Of a DNA stretch of 64,000 nucleotides, positions 24,715 through 36,450 are shown one piece after another (within the stretch, counting starts at the first letter, position 1; each line of letters begins with the position of its first letter). The translations under genes and the position numbers were made by a program. The DNA lies in the NCBI GenBank assembly GCA_024803745.1, contig JANJXV010000014.1:4295001-4359000 (forward strand), read 5' to 3'. The DNA comes from Megascapheus bottae (Eukaryota > Chordata > Mammalia > Rodentia > Geomyidae). The notes beneath the pieces were generated by a model, which made no database searches, was not told the origin of the DNA, and saw nothing but the letters and a program-made list of their open reading frames with translations.

Positions 24715-24885
24715 CTTAAACTACTTTCACAATGATCTACAAATCATCATGTCAGTGTGGGCTTGTTAGAAATATCGAATCCCAGCCCCATTGGTGACCT
24801 CAGGAATCAGGTCTCCATTTAATCGAGATCCCATGTGGTTCGCAGCACATTAAAAATTGAGAAGTGCCATCCAAGTCACTCATTC
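24715..24885 (-). repeat. MER5-type hAT transposon remnant
   Basis: 'atcgaatcccagccccat', 'gaatcaggtctccattta' and the end 'gcagcacattaaaaattgag' fit the antisense order of the MER5A family, a small non-autonomous hAT-Charlie element. Confidence 0.6.
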
Positions 24886-26762
24886 CACGTGTAATGGTGG
24901 GTGATTTTTGTCTGGATATTTTTGTGAAGACATCAACACAGATTCATAAGAAACAGAAAAATATTTCCTTCTAAATAACATTTTAGAACAGAGCTGCTTA
25001 CAGGAAGCAGGGCATCTAGCTCACTCTTTCTTGGGTGATAAAAAAAATAAAGGTAAGTATTTTTTTTTAAGAACAGGGAAGGAAGGCAACATTAAGCAGC
25101 GAGAGAAATTTTTGAGTGTACAAGAAAATAATAACAAAAAGGGTTAAACACCAAAGTAAAATATAGAAAGAGATTTGAAGGAAACAATAACTGATAAAAC
25201 ATCCTTGGACTAGACTGGGAGCGAAGAGGACATGGGAAAGAAAACACTGCCCCCCTTTGAAGTAGAGAAGGGAAGGCTGGTAAATTCTGATGCTGAAGTG
25301 GCAGAGGCTGTTAATGAGGCTCTGAAGATGTGATTTCACTCTCTCCTCCCCAATACATACATTCAGCTGTAACCAATTTATCCTCTCTACTCAGTCTAAT
25401 CAGTTTTATTTTGTTTTGTTTTTTCATGACAACCCAGGTGACCAGGGTAGTTTAGGCATCACCCTGGGTTTGAAATCCTGGCTCTTTTCTAGTCCCTTCT
25501 TGCTTTTCAATCTACTGCTTATGCCTAATCGTGTTCTTTTCTCTGTATGGGTACTATTCATTTCTCTGTTAAATTTCTGCTTTTGAAATATTTGTGCACC
25601 CTGATCACCTTTCTCTCTGAGTAACCTATGCAATTAAAATCAATTTATGAAATATTTATAGACTCCCACCAAGGCCCTATTTTTCTGTCACTTAGAATCA
25701 CAGGATTTTAGAATGTTAAGGAATCCTACAAAGCTGACTCTGACCCCTTGTGTCTTTCTTTATTCAGTCTCTGTGTCTCTATCTGTCTGGCCTTCACTTT
25801 CTCCCTCCTTACACATACCCCATACACCAGCCAGCGTGTGTACAGACACAGGAAGCAGATTCTGGCTAAAAAAACACTGTCATACATTTTATGGCTCCAT
25901 TTTAGCAACAGATTGTTCCCTCTATTTTACCTTATTTTCTCAGTGTTTTATACTGTTTTCCAGCCATGCAATTATCAACAAAATAACACTTCTGCTTAAA
26001 CTGTGGACTGGAATACACCTATTATAAAGGTTAAAGCTCAAATATTCAAAGAAAAGTTGTATGAACAATATTTTTGTTATTATTTCATTCATATGTATTT
26101 GCCGTGTGATTTAAAATGTCACCTCTTATTTTATAGTAAAAACAAAATTCTTTTTCTGAGGAAAGCAAAACTCCGTATTTCTAACTCCTGCCCACCCACA
26201 CCAGGGTCTGCTACTGCCAAAGCATTAAATTTCAGAGAGAGGATAACTAGTCAAAACAAATCTCTTCCCAGGCAGAACCAATCACTTCCCTTCTCCCAGG
26301 GCACTGGGACATACTTCTACCACAGATGTTTGAATTATTCTCACTAATTGTTTAAATGGCTTGCCTCCTCCATTAGCTTACTCTGTTTGGATGAAAAAAA
26401 AATAACCTTCTTTCAATCAGATGGCAGAGAATTCAGTGTGTCATTGGCTGAAACATAAATCATTTATAAGAAAGTTTTGTTTGGTTGTAATTTAAAAGTA
26501 TACAAGAATATAGAGAAAAAGAGCATTGCTGATGAATACAATATTATTTCTTATTTTTTTAACTGTCAGTGGGTTATATTAGGGCTGAGGAATCACTGAA
26601 CAGGATTAGTTAAATACATAATAATGTAAGGTCACACATCAGTTAACAGCAGGGATATATTTCAAATGTTGTGCGGTGAGTTGATTTTGTTGTTGTCTGC
26701 ACATCGTAGTGCATTTATACAAACTAAGATGAATACAACAGCACTAGGGAATAGAATCATTC
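24886..26762. other. Non-coding stretch, nothing recognised
   Basis: Frames of 60-114 codons occur on both strands (for example 25713-26027 and 26003-26347). They overlap one another and have no recognisable domain. No repeat was identified. Confidence 0.4.
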
Positions 26763-26868
26763 TTTTTTGGTCAGTGTGGGGTTTGAACTGAGGACATGGA
26801 TGCTGTTCTTGAGGTCTTTTCTTCAAGGCTGACACTCTACCACTTTGTGCCACAGTGCTACTTGCAGT
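26763..26868 (-). mobile_element. Truncated SINE right monomer
   Basis: 'gtgtggggtttgaactgagg' and 'gacactctaccactttgtgc' are the antisense right monomer. The left half is absent, so the insertion is 5'-truncated or decayed. Confidence 0.75.
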
Positions 26869-26982
26869 AATGTAATCTTATTAGACCATTATGCTTCACA
26901 GAAACAACGTTATACAATGCATAACTGTATGTGTTAGACCATACAGTTGGAATCTTGGCTAACTTTTCAAAACATTTAAAGG

Positions 26983-27037
<55 letters not shown>

Positions 27038-27038
27038 T
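26983..27038 (+). repeat. (GATA)n(GACA)n microsatellite
   Basis: About 10 GATA units pass directly into about 4 GACA units. Confidence 0.95.
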
Positions 27039-27504
27039 GATAGGTAGAGATCTACATCTGTGCAATGGGAATAGACAATATGACTAATTCCTAAAGTTAA
27101 AATGAGATAAAGCATTAAAATACTTAATAATATATAGCATAGATTAGTTATTCAATAAGACAAAGCCAATAAAATTGCTGATTGTTCATCAGAAAATGGA
27201 GAGCTAAGAACTGTAAATACTAAATATAAATATTGCTTCATCTCTGAACAAAGTTTTGTATTCCTTTGCATTTTTGTGCTCTGCCAGTAGGAGACAACTT
27301 ATGCTGGAAAGTTTTAGTGCCAATCAAAGTTCACCTCCACTAACATAACTTAATATGAACATGCCATAGAATTACAATAAAAACACTGTTATTTATTCCA
27401 CCCTTCCTATCTCCCAAAATACTGAACATATGTTATATAAGCATATATTATATGTCAAAAATTAAATCCAGCCATTCACAAAGACATGAGTGCTATACAT
27501 ATAC
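27039..27504. other. Non-coding stretch, nothing recognised
   Basis: AT-rich with no supported feature. Confidence 0.45.
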
Positions 27505-27620
27505 AATCAAAAGAAAAGAAGAGAGGGGGTAGCTGTACAAAAATAAATGTACTTGTTACCTGATTTGTATAACTGTAACCCCTCTGTACATCACCTTTAC
27601 AATAAAAATTTTAAATTAAA
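27505..27620 (+). mobile_element. Short LINE-1 3' terminus
   Basis: 'ataactgtaacccctctgta' followed by 'catcacctttacaataaaaa' is the end of the local L1 3' UTR in sense. Only about 115 bp are left. It matches the terminus at 56740-56893. Confidence 0.75.
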
Positions 27621-28278
27621 AAAGTAAAAATTCCTAACCAGCTTCTTTATGGGTGTAAGGGGACTCTCCTTTTAGTCCCTGGGAAACTGGAGGGACTCCC
27701 TTCTTTTAGTCACCATTTCGGCTGCCTTTGCTGACATCTTAGGACAGCTTCTCCTTCCCCATGCCTAACTGTCTTCTTTCAGCTATCTTCACAGCATTGA
27801 CTGTGTCTGAAATCAACTATTTCTTCTTTAGTTGGCTTATCCCATGTCCTTCCCCCTACTATAACATAAACTTCCTGTAATAAATTATTCAAGACCATTT
27901 GAATGAAGTAATGAATGAGGGAAAACAGACATTTATCTCTGAAGTTTGGGCCCGAAGCTTTTCTCTAGAATTCTCTTCACAAAATAGGAATCTCTAGATA
28001 TTTTCTAGCCTCATCAGAGATGGAATAATTTTATTTCATTAGTACTCAGTGGTGTGTGCTCCCACCATCCCCTCCTACATTGAGTTATTTATTCATTAAG
28101 TTAACAGTTAACCCAAGTGAAGTTTATGTAAGTACAATCTGAAAAGCCACTGGCTAGTTCAAGTGGAATTTGTTTATGTTTTCTGCCTGGAGACACATTC
28201 TCTACAGAAATACAATTCTGTTGCACCTTATAAGAGATAAAGAGAACGAGGCTTACAGAAATACCAGCTCCTAATTCT

Positions 28279-28280
<2 letters not shown>
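27621..28280. other. Non-coding stretch, nothing recognised
   Basis: No exon or repeat was recognised. Confidence 0.45.

Positions 28281-28340
<60 letters not shown>
28281..28340 (+). repeat. (AG)n microsatellite
   Basis: About 29 uninterrupted AG units. Confidence 0.95.
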
Positions 28341-28341
<1 letters not shown>

Positions 28342-28473
28342 GAGAATCAAAGCTCTTTTTTAAAAGAGCATAGTTTATTATATTGTCTCAAAAGAAAACT
28401 TTTCTTTAACTGAGGTCCATAGTATTCTCATTGTCATAGTGACATCTATATATCTGTGAAGGGTAATCACAAA

Positions 28474-28770
28474 TGGAAGGAAGGAAGGAGAGAGGAAGGG
28501 AGGGAGGGAAGGAAAGAAAGAAAGAAACAGTGGGGGGGAGAAAAAGGAAAGGAATGAAGGAATAAGGGAGGGCAGAAGTGCGAGAGAGAAAGAGCAAAAA
28601 AGAGAGGGGGAGAAAGAAAGAAAGGAAGAAAGGAAAAAAGAAAGAAAGAAAGAAAGAAGACAGGGAAGAGAGAAAGGAGGGAGGGAAGAGAGAAAGGAGG
28701 GAGGGAAAGAAAGAGACAGATGGTGAGTAAGAAAAAAGGAAGGGAAGGAGAGAGAGAGAAAAAAAATAAA
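28474..28770 (+). repeat. Purine-rich (GGAA/GAAA)n low-complexity tract
   Basis: Nearly 300 bp of almost pure purine on the + strand, made of GGAA, GAAA, GGGA and AG units. The minus-strand Ser/Leu/Phe-rich frames of 63 and 106 codons here are artefacts of this composition. Confidence 0.92.
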
Positions 28771-30287
28771 AGGATAACTACCATCATCTGTCTATTAGGG
28801 AGAAGGCTGCAAAAGGAAGAGACAACTATTCTTATACAGACGATAGCTCTTAAAGATAGGAATTACATATTATACTTTGGGGGCCCCCCAATGGTGGCAA
28901 ACCCAGTGTATTGTGACATTGGTATTATTAAATATTTGTTAATTTGCCAAATAAACAAGCATGAAAGATGGGAATACTTTTTTCTTTTTTATTTAAAGAA
29001 TTTATTAACATTAATTTTTACATCATATTTCAAATGACATGTTTAACAAACAAGTATTCAAGAAGGGAATTTCTATATACAATCACTGTGGAATATATTT
29101 TGATGTAAGGTAAGTGTTGCTGATTCAATATTAGTAAAGATTGGAATTGAGCTCCATAGACAAATCAGATATTTTTTCCTCTACGTTTATTTTCTAAATA
29201 GAACTAACAAATTCCCACAGACATTTTTCCCCCAAATGAAAGCAAACTGCCTTTCAAACAAGACTATCCCTTTCATGGTTATATTAAAGAACAGGTTTTA
29301 ATAGACATGGTCTTTAAGGGCAATTTTTTCTTGCAATTAAAAAAAAATGTCAGTAATTTTTGTTAAAAGATCCACTTGATTTGAAAATGAGATGGCTCAA
29401 ACCCTGGTTCACAGAAAAGTAGCATTTTTTTTCTGAGAGAGAGAGAGTGCTGTGCAATCACATGACATTACACTAGTAAGTGGTAAGCAAGACTAGATTT
29501 TCTCAGCCATGAAAATTGAAGTTTTAAAGATAGGGGGTGAAATTTGTCTCTAAAGACAAGGTTCATCAGCATCCAAACATGGAAGACAAGATCTACAAAG
29601 CAATCTACCCTAAAGTAGTAGCTGCCCATTAGAACATCCTTTTTATAAAAGGATGGAAAGAAAGCAGCAAAGTTTCATAAAGACATAAAGACAGAAGGTT
29701 TACATTGTAAGTAATAAGTAAAAAAAAACGCTTAGTTTTTGAATGTCACCTTTGATTACCTGATTTCATTCAAAGACTGATTTGCAAATATAAGGTATTC
29801 CATTAGGAAGTTAGGTTATTCAAATCAAGCATATTAGGATACTTTTGATTATGACCCATAGAAAGAAGTATATTTTTCTTGGCAACTTGGTACATGAACA
29901 CATATATAGAATTGAAATGCAAATGTCAAGAAACCAAAATGTCAGGAATTTGACCTGTATTGGTCAAATACAGAAAACTCGGCTATTTGCTCTTCCATTT
30001 TACCTTATTAAAAAATAGATTGCTGTGCCCACTAACTAGATGTTAGGGCTCAATAAAACATATCATAGAATTTTCAAAAACAATGCTGGTTCTTCTTACA
30101 AAACTATCCCCATATCATCTGCCCTCCCAAGAGTTAACTTTGGCTAGGTAGAAAATATTTTGGAAGTTTTAAGACCCCAGTGGAGTTATATTTCTATAAC
30201 TCAAGAGTCTCCAACAGGTGCTAACTTTGTTATTTAATAATTTCCTGTTGCAGATAAAATCAGTTAATTCCTTTCTAAATTTGATCA
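28771..30287. other. Non-coding AT-rich stretch, nothing recognised
   Basis: The 105-codon frame (28720-29037) starts in the purine tract and runs into AT-rich sequence. It is not credible as a gene. Confidence 0.45.
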
Positions 30288-30420
30288 AGGTGATGTACAG
30301 AGGGGTAACAGTCACAAATGTAAGGTAATGAGTACATTTTTTGTTGAACATTGTTACCCCTTCGCTCATTTATCTCCCACTTTCCCTTTCTTCACCCCCC
30401 ACCCCAAGTTGTGCAGTTCA
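30288..30420 (-). mobile_element. LINE-1 3' terminus, antisense
   Basis: 'gtgatgtacagaggggtaac' then 'gtaaggtaatgagtacattt' is the reverse complement of the L1 3' end seen at 27505 and 56740. The decayed element may extend to about 30520. Confidence 0.7.
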
Positions 30421-31146
30421 TTTCCAACATATTATTTTGTGCGCATCAAGAATCTCATCCCTAATCCCATTTCTATTGTGGCCTTCCCTAAAAACCTTTG
30501 ACTATAGAGAATTATCCTTGTTCATGCCATGATTATTTCAAACACAATTTGCACTTTAATTAATCTACGTTGCATAAGCTCAGACCACACACAATTTAAG
30601 GCTTTCTAATGTATTTGTGACATGTTTTATTTTTTTCTCTTGCTAAATTTTTGGACTTTCTTTTCCCCATCAGTGGCTTTACAGTGTCAAGCAATCACAT
30701 CTTTCAGAATACTGGCCATCACTATCTGTGAGGAAGGACGCACTGGAATTAACCTCTAACAGCAAAACCTCCCTGCATTCATTCTCTCTCTCACTCAGGG
30801 GTGAGGGCCTCAGTGCCTTCCACTTGAGAATTATTCCATTCATTGTTATTTCCGTGACTTGGGCTACAGGGGAAGGAAAATCTCCATGTTGGAGCCCCAG
30901 CAGTTGGTAGCAGAGGTATTTCAACAACTTTTATAATCCTCTGCTGTTGCCACTCAAAGAGGTGAATTCATGATCCAAAAGAGAATTTCTAAAGGAGTTA
31001 GCAGCAATTGGAGGAAAGCAGCAGAACCTACGAGGGGAGTTGAAGTAAAGATTTGAATCTAAATTTTAAGTTTAGAGTCTTTGTTTTATTATTTTATACG
31101 AACATATTCATTGCACCAATAGAGGGTTTGCAGGCAGGTTTGCGTG

Positions 31147-31149
<3 letters not shown>
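30421..31149. other. Non-coding stretch left of the CpG island
   Basis: No repeat or exon was recognised. GC content begins to rise after about 30700. Confidence 0.45.

Positions 31150-31193
<44 letters not shown>
31150..31193 (+). repeat. (GT)n microsatellite
   Basis: About 22 GT units immediately upstream of the GC-rich domain. Confidence 0.95.
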
Positions 31194-31195
<2 letters not shown>

Positions 31196-31299
31196 TTCTT
31201 TTCAAGTCCGTTCTCCCAGGAAAAATCCAACCTTCTTTTCTTGTGACATTTCTTACTGCTAACTACCACACCACTCTTACTTAGATGCAGGGGGAAAAT

Positions 31300-31879
31300 G
31301 GACTGTGGAATTCTTCCCTGCAGCGGGGCGGGCGGTGCCTCTGGGTTTGAATGAGTCACAGCTCTGTGGGTCACCAGACCAAAGGTTGCAAGGAAGAAGG
31401 TGGGGGTCCATACCGAGGCATGAACCTGGAAAGATGAACCCCGGGGGGGGGGGGATGTCCAGTGGGAGAGCTCATCTTGTCTTTGGACTCCAGAGCCCCC
31501 AAAGTCCCTAGTCATGCACATTCTCTGGGCTGGGAAGTGAAGGCACAAAACTGAACCGGAGTACACGCACTACACTTTTAAATCTACACTCATTTGATCC
31601 TTCCAGGGAAGAGCTCCAAGGATGGAGGAGTGAGAATTGGCAGGCTCTGTCACAAGCCACCTCCACTGGGGTCGCCTGAGCTGCCCCTTGTGTTCAACCT
31701 TCCACTGCCCGGGAAGTGTGCGGTGCATGCTGCTGGCTGGCGTTCTTCCCATCCCACTACGCTGTCATTATGTCTCCTGCCTGGGAGACAGTGTGAGGAA
31801 ACTTGGACGGCGTGCACGCAGCAAAGCTAGCTGCCTTGCCGTCCCAGGGCGCACAGGATGCTGCTTTCCTGACCCATGG
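31300..31879. other. GC-rich shore of the CpG island
   Basis: GC-rich sequence with moderate CpG density. It includes a 12-base G run at 31443-31454. Overlapping open frames occur on both strands, as expected from few stop codons in GC-rich DNA. None was recognised as a protein. Confidence 0.5.
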
Positions 31880-32739
31880 CCACTAAATCAGAGTTCAGGA
31901 AACAGTGCCGGCCGCGGCCCGGGTGCACCCAGCTGAGGGCTGAGGGAGGTGGAGGGCGCCCCGTCCTTGGAACCAACGTGCCCGCCTCCCAGGGCGCGGG
32001 TGCGCCGGCCAGCCCCGGCTGCTCCCAGCCTAGGATCTGATTGTCCCGGGCTCCTGCTGGCATGGACAGCTTTCCAGGGGGCGGAGGCACACCCCAGACC
32101 CCCGTCCTCACTGCTCTCCCCCCAGGGCAGTGCCCAGCGCCCAAGGCACTCCTCACTCCATCCTACCAACCCGAGCCCTCAGCGCACGGAGCCGCCCAAC
32201 TCCTGACGCCCCCTGAGGCTTGTCAGACTCCCCAAGACAGCGTCTCTGTCCTCACCTCAGCCTGAGCTCCTTTGGCTGCACCCTGACTCTTCGCTAGTGT
32301 GCCCCCGGACGCCCTGTCCCCACTTTCACGATGGTCCCTCTCTCCGCTGGCTCCCTGGCGTCGTCCCCTGAGTGACCGCTCTGGGGGCCAGGGTGGCACT
32401 ACCTCTGGGAGTAGGATTCTGTGGGACACTCACCTCCCTCCGGGATTTGGGCTCCCCAGAAAGCTGCCTCCTGGAGACAGGATACCAATCTCCTAGCCCA
32501 ATCGGATGCTCCTAGCCCCCTCCCCGCCACGCCCCAGCACTCCCTACTCAAGATCTAACTCAGTGTCTCCCCTGCTTTACGTGTTTTCCGGGCTCTAGGG
32601 TCCCCGGTACTCCTAGGGTTGAACCCCAGCCAGGACTCGGTGGAGGCAGCCGCGGAGAGCGCAGCCCCTCCGAGCGGGCCGGGCGCTGGTGGGGAGCAGA
32701 GGCGCGCGGAGCTGTGCGCTCGCCCCTCCCTCCCGTGGG

Positions 32740-32880
32740 TCTGGAGGGGCTGGCGCGGGGAGGAGGGCCGGGGAGGGGCCGGCTCTCCTCCACTCAGCGG
32801 CCCCTCCTGCGCCGCCCGCGGGGGAGGGGGGCGGAGGCGGGGCGGGAGCGCGGGCGCGGATTAGGACTTAAGTCGGGAGA
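32740..32880 (+). promoter_or_regulatory. Probable TATA-less core promoter with GC boxes
   Basis: Tandem Sp1/KLF-type GC boxes are visible ('gggaggggccgg', 'gggcggaggcggggcggg'), ending just before 'gattaggacttaagtc' at 32859-32874. No TATA box is seen. The start site would probably lie at about 32860-32900 if transcription is rightward. The rightward direction is inferred from the candidate splice sites downstream. A leftward or bidirectional promoter is not excluded. Confidence 0.5.
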
Positions 32881-32930
32881 AGTTTGCGCACAGCTTCACT
32901 TGCTGGGCGAGCAGGGCAGGCGCCGCCAAG
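32880..32930 (+). other. Candidate first non-coding exon (start uncertain)
   Basis: Sequence downstream of the GC boxes ends in 'cgccgccaag', followed by GTGCCT at 32931, a weak but possible splice donor. It contains no ATG-led frame of note. The exon could instead extend further. Support is only positional, from the GC boxes upstream and a good acceptor 190 bp downstream. Confidence 0.25.
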
Positions 32931-33120
32931 GTGCCTCCCGGAGTTAGGGGAGATGGGAGATAGTCTGGGGACGAGAGACTTAGCCCCTGGACTTACCGAT
33001 CCTCCCAGCTGGGTTTAAACCCATCCTTTCAGGCCGAGGTCCAAGTAGAGGGAAATGCAGACAAGGGTGGGAAGGAGAGGAAGTGCCCACCGCTAACCAC
33101 AGTTTGTTCCTCTGTCCTAG

Positions 33121-33305
33121 GAAAGCCAGCCCTCCAGACGTGCTGGGTGGCCGCGCCCCGGCCGGCTGGGCTGGAGAGGTGCGCACCCGCGTCTCTCGCC
33201 CCCCACCCAGAGACCAGAGCGGAAGCCCGGGACCCTGGAGCCACCACCTGCAAAGGTCCTGCGCTTCCACTGAGCTGCGCCCACTGCCCCGAGAGAGAAC
33301 TCCTG
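33121..33305 (+). other. Candidate non-coding (5' UTR or lncRNA) exon
   Basis: A strong splice acceptor precedes it (pyrimidine tract 'gtttgttcctctgtcctag', ending at 33120). A good donor follows it ('ctcctg' then GTAAGG at 33306). The 185-bp interval is GC-rich and contains no ATG on the + strand, so it would be 5' UTR of a gene starting in the island, or part of a lncRNA. The protein frames crossing it begin at non-ATG codons or run through the splice sites. Gene identity is unknown. Confidence 0.4.
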
Positions 33306-33509
33306 GTAAGGGGAGGCTGGGAACGCGCGGGGCTTAAGCTTTGGGAGGGTCCCAGGGACGGTTCAGAGTAGAGATGCTAATTGTACTTTGCTTTGTGTTT
33401 ATTATTATTATTATTAACTTATTTGTTGAAAAAGTGCCGTTTGATTGCAATGCAAGAGGTTTTCATTAGGGTCCGCTGGGTCTGCTGAGTGTTCTTACCC
33501 TCAAGTTAA

Positions 33510-33510
<1 letters not shown>

Positions 33511-33563
<53 letters not shown>
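33511..33563 (+). repeat. (GT)n microsatellite
   Basis: About 26 pure GT units, 200 bp beyond the candidate exon. Confidence 0.95.
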
Positions 33564-33564
<1 letters not shown>

Positions 33565-35284
33565 CTGAAAAGTGGTTATAACTTAGTCTCTCCTTGAAGA
33601 ATTTTCTGGTGATGAGCATGTTGCTCATCTCAGATTTTTTTCTTTCTCTCAAAAGTTTTAATCTCTAATTTATTGAGTATAGCAATTACAGGGCCTGAAA
33701 GTTGTACATTTTCCTCAGAAGGTGTTTATGAAGTAACAAAAAGGTAACCTCGGCATCTATAAGATGAATGATGTTGCTGTGGATATTGGAAATGAGTACG
33801 GGTAGAGAAGAGGGTTGCTTGTTTAGTCATGTTTTACAGAGAATTATTTTCCAACAATCATTTATGCATAGCAGCCATTCTTCACACCTATTAGGAAAAA
33901 TATGTCGTGTGCATAGTTTCCAAAAGACTCTTTTTCATGATGTTCTTCTCAAGCCTGGGTGAATGACATTAAATAAACCTCAAAATGGGGGGGGGTTAAT
34001 TTTTCCTCTTCCTCATTCTTTATTTTTGGAGGTCCAAGGATACCTATCAAAAAACAAAAAATATAAATATACAAAAACAAAAACCTCACAGACCAGCTAT
34101 CAGACCAGCTTTATTTAATTAATTTGCATTAAAAAACAAAAGAAAAAAAAAAGAAAAAGAAAAAAGTTCTATCTGGAAGCTTTAATCTGCTGTGTGGTTA
34201 ATGAAAGGCCAGAGGATATGATCTACAATAGATTGGTCATTTTGACTGTTCATCGAAATTATGGGCAACTGAAAGTGAAATGTCTGAAGTAAACCAAAGT
34301 TGGACCATGTAGTTCCTGAAATAATTCTGAAATAGCCGACGGTCCAAATTTGAGGGTGTATTAACTCATCACAGAGAATAAATATTTTATACATTCAGGC
34401 AGATTGGCTTGCTATGTAAAAAAAAAGTCATGCTTTCAGTGCTATGAGATGTAAAGGTATGATGTTTTTATATTTTGTTACCCTACTATGTGTTCAGTAA
34501 TTAAGTAACTCAACTTTGGAAAGCTGATGTTGCTGGCTTTAAATACTAGTATTAGGAGAGGAACTGGGATGTGTATTGGGGAAAAAAATTTTGTAATTTA
34601 TGTCCGTCTTCTCAATGGACACTCATTTATACTCAATATTTTAAGAGCTCTAAACATTCCTCAGCCTGAATCTATTTTGATTTAACAACGCCTCTAACCT
34701 ATAGTTAATTTAAGGAATGGAAGAGGCAAAAATAAGATTCACTCATATTACAAAATATTTTAAGATTGTATTTTGGCCACACCAACACTTTGAGTATGGT
34801 AAAAATGAAATCTTTATTGTAGCTGCTTCCCAAAGTATATGTACTCTTTGAGTTTTGTTACTTCATGATGGTCAGAGCTGAAAATTTAGCTGGTATAAAT
34901 ATTGCTTCTGTCCCCCCCCCCTTTTTTCTCTTTGATTTTGGAGCCCTGATAAGGAAAAATGGTAAATAATTGGAGGTAGACTTTGCTTTAGTCAGTCCAA
35001 GAAAGGAAGCTAAATATGAGTAGAGTTGTGTCCTGTCAACTATGTACTTGGTGAATCTTTCAGATTTTGTTCAATGTTCATATGAATGAAATACTGTTCT
35101 TTTTCTAAGATAAAAGTGAAATGGGAATAAGGAATGATAATATTTTTCAATGATAAACTTAACCAGTGTTCTCAGCTTGCACTAGAATTTTTCAAAAACA
35201 CAAATATAAAAAGCCCATCCTACCCAAACTAATAAAATCAGAAAAATCTGTGGAAAGGGTCTACATCTTAATGGATTTCTTTAG
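33564..35284. other. Non-coding stretch right of the CpG island
   Basis: No repeat of the local SINE/L1 families occurs between 33.4 and 39.5 kb, unlike the left side. No exon was recognised. A homopolymer-rich patch lies at 34050-34165. Confidence 0.45.
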
Positions 35285-35322
35285 GTGATTATAATATGTA
35301 GCTAGGATTGAGAACCACTGAT
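35285..35322 (-). repeat. MER5-type hAT end fragment
   Basis: 'gtagctaggattgagaacca' followed by 'ctg' matches the terminal part of MER5 elements. Only about 38 bp can be recognised. Confidence 0.45.
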
Positions 35323-35899
35323 TGGGATGATTTCTGTCAGATATAATGGAGTTTAATGTTGAAGGGTCTTGGTGAATATAAATGCCGTCTGTTGTATTGC
35401 CGGTCGAATCGGCAGATCAGAGCCCATGAATGTTGTAGGATATTGAAATAAATGCTGTTTGATCATTTGAAGCCTAATATTTTCTTCACATATATTTATG
35501 CATATACAGATATAAATAAATTTATATGCAAATCATTTTCTAGTTAGAATAGATGAATTTTATTCTTTTTTAAAATTTTATTCTTGATGTTAGATATTTA
35601 ACACATAATAACAGCTTCTTAAATCAGGCAACTTTTTTTCAAGAAACAAACTAATGAATTTCAAACTTATCTGGACATCCAGAAAAAATACTTTAGTTAA
35701 AAAAATTATAGCTTTTAGAGATTTTTTTAAAAGTAATGCTTTGTGAAGCACAGAAGTTAATCTTCTAAGACTTACATGATGTAGGTCTTTTAAACAGAAG
35801 AAATCATTCTCTTCAGCATTATCAATTATCTTTCAGAGTTCCAAGTAGGTTCTACTATTTCACAAATATTAGTTTTGTCAAAATTCAAAATAAGCTTAT
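35323..35899. other. Non-coding stretch, nothing recognised
   Basis: AT-rich with no supported feature. Confidence 0.45.
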
Positions 35900-36025
35900 G
35901 TGGTGCAAACTTATTCTGATTTTACATTTAAGGACACTGGGGACCCATTAGATTAATGAATTTTCTCAATGCCACTAACCCAATTAAAGGTGTATTTGAG
36001 CCCAGGTCCTCTTGTTCTGAGTTCC
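35900..36025 (-). repeat. MIR SINE remnant
   Basis: 'ttctgattttacatttaagg' and, downstream, 'tgagcccaggtcctcttgtt' are the antisense MIR core and 5' part. Confidence 0.58.
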
Positions 36026-36035
36026 ATAAGACTAT

Positions 36036-36177
36036 TCACACACACACACACACACACACATATACATACATATATATATACATATACACATATACTTAAA
36101 TATATACATATATATGAACACATGCATATATATACACATATACATTTATACATACATAATATTTATACATATATATG
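36036..36177 (+). repeat. (CA)n followed by ATAC/TATA-rich repeat
   Basis: About 12 CA units lead into about 115 bp of degenerate CATA/TATA units. The short frames on both strands here (36 kb) are caused by it. Confidence 0.92.
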
Positions 36178-36224
36178 TTCTACTTTTTTTAAATCAAAAG
36201 GCAGCATTTATTTCTAAGCATTCT

Positions 36225-36450
36225 AGCATAAGAACAAAGATTCTGGCATCACTCTGCTTTGCTTTCACTCCCTGTTCCATCACTTTCCAGCTGTGTGATT
36301 TGGGTAAAGTAATTTAACTTTTCCTGCTTTTATTTTCTTGATAAAAATGAGGATTTATTTCTCTTTTAAATGTAGATTAAATGAGTTAAAATTTTAAAAG
36401 TACATGGTTCGGTGTCTGGTGCATAGTAGGTTCTATGTAAGTGTTTCAAA
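36225..36450 (+). repeat. MIR SINE remnant
   Basis: 'ccagctgtgtgatttgggta', 'aaatgagttaaaattttaaa' and 'ggtgtctggtgcatagtagg' follow the MIR consensus order in sense over most of its length. This is one of the best-preserved MIRs here. Confidence 0.75.

Larger units (their letters stand above)
31880..33340. promoter_or_regulatory. CpG island
   Basis: This is the only clearly CpG-rich segment in the window. CpGs are densest from about 32600 to 33320 ('gcgggagcgcgggcgcgg', 'ggccgcgccccggccggc'). In mammals such islands usually mark promoters of housekeeping or developmental genes. Its isolation in AT-rich sequence, with no coding exon recognised, fits a 5' end with a long first intron or a lncRNA promoter. 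The gene could not be named. Several 60-100 codon frames on both strands lie here and are compositional. Confidence 0.88.

Noticed and set aside
26983..27038. Direct-repeat array considered as a CRISPR-like structure
   Set aside because: Units are 4 bp without spacers. It is a microsatellite in a mammalian genome.
28406..28787. Minus-strand Ser/Leu/Phe/Pro-rich frames up to 106 codons
   Set aside because: They read the complementary strand of a pure purine low-complexity tract.
31147..31566. 139-codon minus-strand frame, longest in the window
   Set aside because: Its end is a His/Thr repeat from the GT microsatellite. The rest lies in GC-rich sequence with few stops, overlaps frames on the other strand, and shows no recognisable domain.
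31827..32429. Several overlapping 60-110 codon frames on both strands in the CpG island
   Set aside because: Stop codons are rare in CpG-rich DNA. The frames are Pro/Gly/Ala/Arg-rich and overlap each other on both strands. Several start at non-ATG codons.
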